In this document: in pieces, positions 61,335 to 64,000 of the stretch
Layout of the letters: every line of letters begins with the position of its first letter
How positions within the stretch are numbered: the first letter of the stretch is position 1
DNA from: Campylobacter concisus
GTDB taxonomy: Bacteria; Campylobacterota; Campylobacteria; Campylobacterales; Campylobacteraceae
Direction of reading: 5' to 3'
DNA: 64,000 nucleotides
NCBI RefSeq assembly: GCF_002165775.1
Contig: NZ_NDYP01000003.1
Span: 1 to 64,000, forward strand
Position numbers and translations under genes: made by a program
Notes under the pieces: generated by a model
What the model was told of the DNA's origin: nothing
The model's input: only the letters and a program-made list of their open reading frames with translations
Databases searched by the model: none

Positions 61335-62656
61335 GTGAAACTATCGTAGCCCTTGCCACAGCTTATGGCATCGGCTCAGTTTCTATTGTAAGGCTTAGTG
61401 GCAAGGACGCTCTAAGTATTGCCTTGAGACTTCTTAAACTACAAAAATTAGAACCAAGATACGCAAAATTAGCAAAAATTTATTCACTTGATAATGAAAT
61501 TTTAGACGAAAGTATTGTTATTTATTTTAAGGCTCCAGCAAGTTTTACGGGTGAAGATATAGTCGAGTTTCAAACACACGGCGGTATCGTAGTTAGTGAA
61601 AGAATTTTAAACGAACTAATTAAAGCAGGTGCAAGACTTGCCGCCCCAGGAGAGTTTAGCAAACGCGCCTTTTTAAATGGCAAAATGGATCTTTCTCGTA
61701 TCGAAGCAATGCAAGGTTTAATTACTTCAAAAAGTGAGATCGCTGCTAAAATTTTGACCCGTCAAATGCAAGGTGATCTTAGTAAATTTGTAGGAGAGAT
61801 AAGGGGCGAAGTGGTCAAAACTCTTGCTTTTGTTGAGACGATGATCGATTATGCTGATGATGATCTGCCCACAAATTTGCTAGATCAAACCAAAGATATG
61901 CTTTTAAAAAATAGCGAAAAGTTAGAGCATATAGCCACTCTTAGTGAGCAAAGAAGAGGACTAATAGATGGCTTTAAGATCGCTATCGTTGGTAAGCCAA
62001 ATGTTGGCAAAAGCTCCATTTTAAACTCGTTTTTGGCATACGAGAGAGCGATCGTTAGCGACGAGGCTGGCACGACCAGAGATAGGATAGAAGAAAATTT
62101 CAAGATCGGCTCGCATCTAGTTCGTATAATAGACACCGCAGGCATCAGAAAAGATGCTGGAAGGATCGAGCAAATTGGCATAAACTACTCGATTTCTGCC
62201 ATAAATGAAGCTGACATCATCCTAGCTATCTTTGATGGCTCAAATATAAGCGACGAGCAAGACAAAGAGATAATTAGACTCGTTTCTAACTCAAGTAAAA
62301 AAGCCTTTTTTATCCTAAACAAAAGTGATCTGGCGTTTAAATTTGACATAGAGCTAGAGAGCGCTATCAAAATTTCAGCAAAAACCGATACGAGTGTAGT
62401 TTTAAAAGAGCTTGAGGGTTACCTCAAGACGCAAGACACCGACGAGATCATGCTAAGCTCAAACCGCCAAATTTTAAGCTGCAAAGAGGCGAGTGAAGCT
62501 TTAAAAAGAGCGTTAAATTTGCTTGTCGAGTCTGAGCTTGAGCTTTTTGCTTATGAGCTAAATGTGGCGATAGAGCAAATCTCGTCGATCACAAAGCCGT
62601 TTGAGAGAAGCGAAATTTTAGACGAAATGTTTAGCAACTTTTGCCTCGGCAAATAA
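61331..62656 (+). CDS. mnmE: tRNA modification GTPase MnmE
   Basis: A 441-residue enzyme that with MnmG makes 5-aminomethyl-type wobble uridines. The N-terminal folate-binding part has [20 protein letters not shown], then [14 protein letters not shown]. The G domain has [20 protein letters not shown] followed by [20 protein letters not shown] and LNKSD. It ends CLGK, the conserved C-x-G-K tail. Last of the rpmH-mnmE run. Confidence 0.97.
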   Translation: MSETIVALATAYGIGSVSIVRLSGKDALSIALRLLKLQKLEPRYAKLAKIYSLDNEILDESIVIYFKAPASFTGEDIVEFQTHGGIVVSERILNELIKAGARLAAPGEFSKRAFLNGKMDLSRIEAMQGLITSKSEIAAKILTRQMQGDLSKFVGEIRGEVVKTLAFVETMIDYADDDLPTNLLDQTKDMLLKNSEKLEHIATLSEQRRGLIDGFKIAIVGKPNVGKSSILNSFLAYERAIVSDEAGTTRDRIEENFKIGSHLVRIIDTAGIRKDAGRIEQIGINYSISAINEADIILAIFDGSNISDEQDKEIIRLVSNSSKKAFFILNKSDLAFKFDIELESAIKISAKTDTSVVLKELEGYLKTQDTDEIMLSSNRQILSCKEASEALKRALNLLVESELELFAYELNVAIEQISSITKPFERSEILDEMFSNFCLGK

Positions 62657-62687
62657 CGAAATTTACTCTATAAAAAAGGAAAAAATA

Positions 62688-63425
62688 GTGAAAAAAATCT
62701 TATCTATAGCCGCTCTAGCTGCGTTGCTGGGCGGTTGCATGCCTTCACAGGATCATATAGCGGCTAACGTAGTATCGCCTGCGCCGGACTGGATCAAATA
62801 TCTAGAAAATGACGGCAGCGTCGGCAATATAGCATTTTTCTCGGAAAATTTGGGCGCAACTTATGCGCAAAAAAACGGCGATATCATCGGTATGGCGCTC
62901 ATAAAAAAAGATGGTCAAAACTTGAAGCTTGGCGATATGTACGCGCAAAACGGAACTTCTTTTATAGTTTTGGAGCTTAACGATAAAGAGCAATTCGGTT
63001 ACCAGTACATAAATATGCGCGATAAAAACGAGCTTACGACTCTAAGAGGGGCTAGAAAGGTCAAATTTTATCAGTTTGGCGGCGGCATATTAGAGAGCGT
63101 GGTTTTTAGCTCGGACTCGGGTGCGGTGTGCGAGAGTTTTGCGGCGGGTAAGGCGGTAAAAGCTCGTGCGGTGACTAATTATTACGATAAAGAAAGCGCC
63201 GACAATAGCGAGTTTTTCGCGACTTTGATGGATATCGGAGTGAAAAAGGGCAAAAGCGCCGAGATCAAAAATCTAGACTTTAAATTTTTCGTTAGCGACG
63301 GTAAGCTGGCCAGCACTCAGACGCGGGCTCGATCTGTGGAATTTAGGAGTAAAGTCATAGACGCCGACGCTAAAAAACAGGAGCGAATCCTATCAAACAT
63401 CGTTTGCGCCGCTCCTAAAAACTGA
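62688..63425 (+). CDS. Putative lipoprotein, first of a tandem pair
   Basis: A 245-residue lipoprotein: signal MKKILSIAALAALLGGC, lipidated Cys17. The mature part shares a pattern with the next gene: W-x-x-Y-L-x-x-D-G-x-V, RKVKFYQF, VCESFA and NYYD. The start is GTG at 62688 after AAAAAAGGAAAAAATA. The DNA is GC-rich (a 60-base sample at 63061-63120 counts 48%) compared with mnmE. No named family recognised; the periplasmic face is predicted. Confidence 0.8.
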   Translation: MKKILSIAALAALLGGCMPSQDHIAANVVSPAPDWIKYLENDGSVGNIAFFSENLGATYAQKNGDIIGMALIKKDGQNLKLGDMYAQNGTSFIVLELNDKEQFGYQYINMRDKNELTTLRGARKVKFYQFGGGILESVVFSSDSGAVCESFAAGKAVKARAVTNYYDKESADNSEFFATLMDIGVKKGKSAEIKNLDFKFFVSDGKLASTQTRARSVEFRSKVIDADAKKQERILSNIVCAAPKN

Positions 63426-63457
63426 TCTTTTTTATCAAATTTAAACGCGAGCGCGAG

Positions 63458-64000
63458 ATGAAAAAATTATTTCTAGCAGCCGTCGCAGCCTTGGCATTTA
63501 GCGGTTGCGCGAGCATTACTAGCAGCGCAAACAAAGCCGAGCGCGACGTCTCAAATATCGACGTTCCGGAGGATGGCTGGACGAGATATCTGGGTACTGA
63601 TGGTACCGTTAGGGAGGTCGCCTTTTTGACGGCGTTTTTCTCGCGCGATTTTCGTACTCAGCCTGAAGACGGCGAGACTACAGGCTTTGCTCTTACTAAA
63701 AAAGAGGGCAGCAGGCTGCCTTTTAGGCTCGGGGCCGTCCATAAAAGCGGAGATAGAGCGTTTATGCTAAAAGATGCCGATACCGAGGCGGAGTTTGATC
63801 TAAAGGACGAAGCGAGCGTGACCGAGCTTTGGGACGCTCGGCGGATCAAATTTTATGAATTTAGCTCAAATTTGACGACGGTAGCGGTTTTTGAGGCGCC
63901 GATTTCGGTTTGCGAGGCATTTAAAAAAGGCGGCGACGTTAGCGTGAAATCCGTATCTAGCTACTATGATACGCAAAATTTAGAAAAACGGTATTTTACG
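63458..64000 (+). CDS. Putative lipoprotein, second of a tandem pair (partial)
   Basis: The frame opens with ATG at 63458 (GCGCGAG before it) and runs off the window: signal MKKLFLAAVAALAFSGC with the lipobox Cys17, then a mature domain paralogous to the preceding protein (GWTRYLGTDGTVREVAFL, RRIKFYEF, VCEAFKKG, SSYYD). Identity by eye is moderate, so the duplication is old. GC-rich like its partner. The C-terminus lies beyond the window. Confidence 0.8.
   Translation, partial: MKKLFLAAVAALAFSGCASITSSANKAERDVSNIDVPEDGWTRYLGTDGTVREVAFLTAFFSRDFRTQPEDGETTGFALTKKEGSRLPFRLGAVHKSGDRAFMLKDADTEAEFDLKDEASVTELWDARRIKFYEFSSNLTTVAVFEAPISVCEAFKKGGDVSVKSVSSYYDTQNLEKRYFT

Overview
This window is a chromosomal segment of a Campylobacterota bacterium, almost certainly a Campylobacter and probably a non-thermophilic, mouth- or gut-associated species of the C. 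concisus kind. The evidence is low-GC coding DNA with AAGGAG ribosome sites and TATAAT -10 boxes, a Campylobacter-type major outer membrane protein, system II cytochrome c biogenesis (fused CcsBA), a Cj0814-family protein, and gene orders I recall from C. jejuni (flgB-flgC-fliE-ftsI; smpB-ispE-csrA-truB-uvrD; metK/lnt/yajC-secD-secF-leuS; rpmH-rnpA-yidD-yidC-jag-mnmE). The species is inferred, not proven. I see no insertion sequence, integrase, prophage or CRISPR array.

Layout. 0-4.4 kb: the end of rpoC, a DoxX protein, rpsL-rpsG-fusA and tRNA-Arg(CCT). 4.4-8.5 kb: two tiny reading frames, a periplasmic rhodanese, Dps, a gene with a sigma28-like promoter, a lipoprotein, a candidate small RNA and the major porin. 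8.6-13.3 kb: a monohaem cytochrome c, CcsBA and two unknown membrane proteins. 13.4-25.1 kb (mostly minus strand): ftsI, fliE-flgC-flgB under a clear sigma54 promoter, a thioredoxin lipoprotein, smpB, ispE, csrA, truB, uvrD, an SspB-like protein, pepF and sstT. 25.3-42.7 kb: metK, lnt (minus), yajC-secD-secF, a small membrane protein, leuS, lptE, a diguanylate cyclase, folC, mfd, an ATPase, a MagIII-type glycosylase, cysK and cysE. 42.7-48.7 kb: a DUF465 protein, an RCK-type K+ channel and rpmB (minus), then an HDOD protein with an STAS-STAS-CheC/CheX-like fusion, rpe, a DnaQ-like exonuclease and an unknown protein. 48.8-55.9 kb: an NSS transporter, an M48 protease, prmC, a DUF4149 protein, a split ThrE exporter, a Cj0814-family protein with a 50-residue companion, and ybgC. 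55.9-64 kb: a periplasmic protein and a degenerate uracil-DNA glycosylase homologue (minus), then rpmH-rnpA-yidD-yidC-jag-mnmE and two tandem paralogous lipoproteins, the last cut by the window edge.

Most of the window is housekeeping. The points most worth a second look are: (1) a candidate small RNA at about 7058-7114 with its own promoter and terminator, carrying 12 bases perfectly complementary to the ribosome site of the adjacent porin gene; (2) a two-gene unit at 44.5-46.7 kb in which an HDOD protein is paired with a double-STAS/CheC-like fusion whose two active-site helices both read S-x-x-x-Q-x-x-S instead of (D/S)-x-x-x-E-x-x-N; (3) rnpA, which has no ATG, GTG or TTG start; (4) an SspB-like putative ClpXP adaptor in the same gene run as smpB; (5) sigma28-like promoters in front of two unknown or flagellar-secreted genes; and (6) GC-rich blocks at 50.2-51.4, 52.7-54.0 and 62.7-64.0 kb that contrast sharply with their neighbours.
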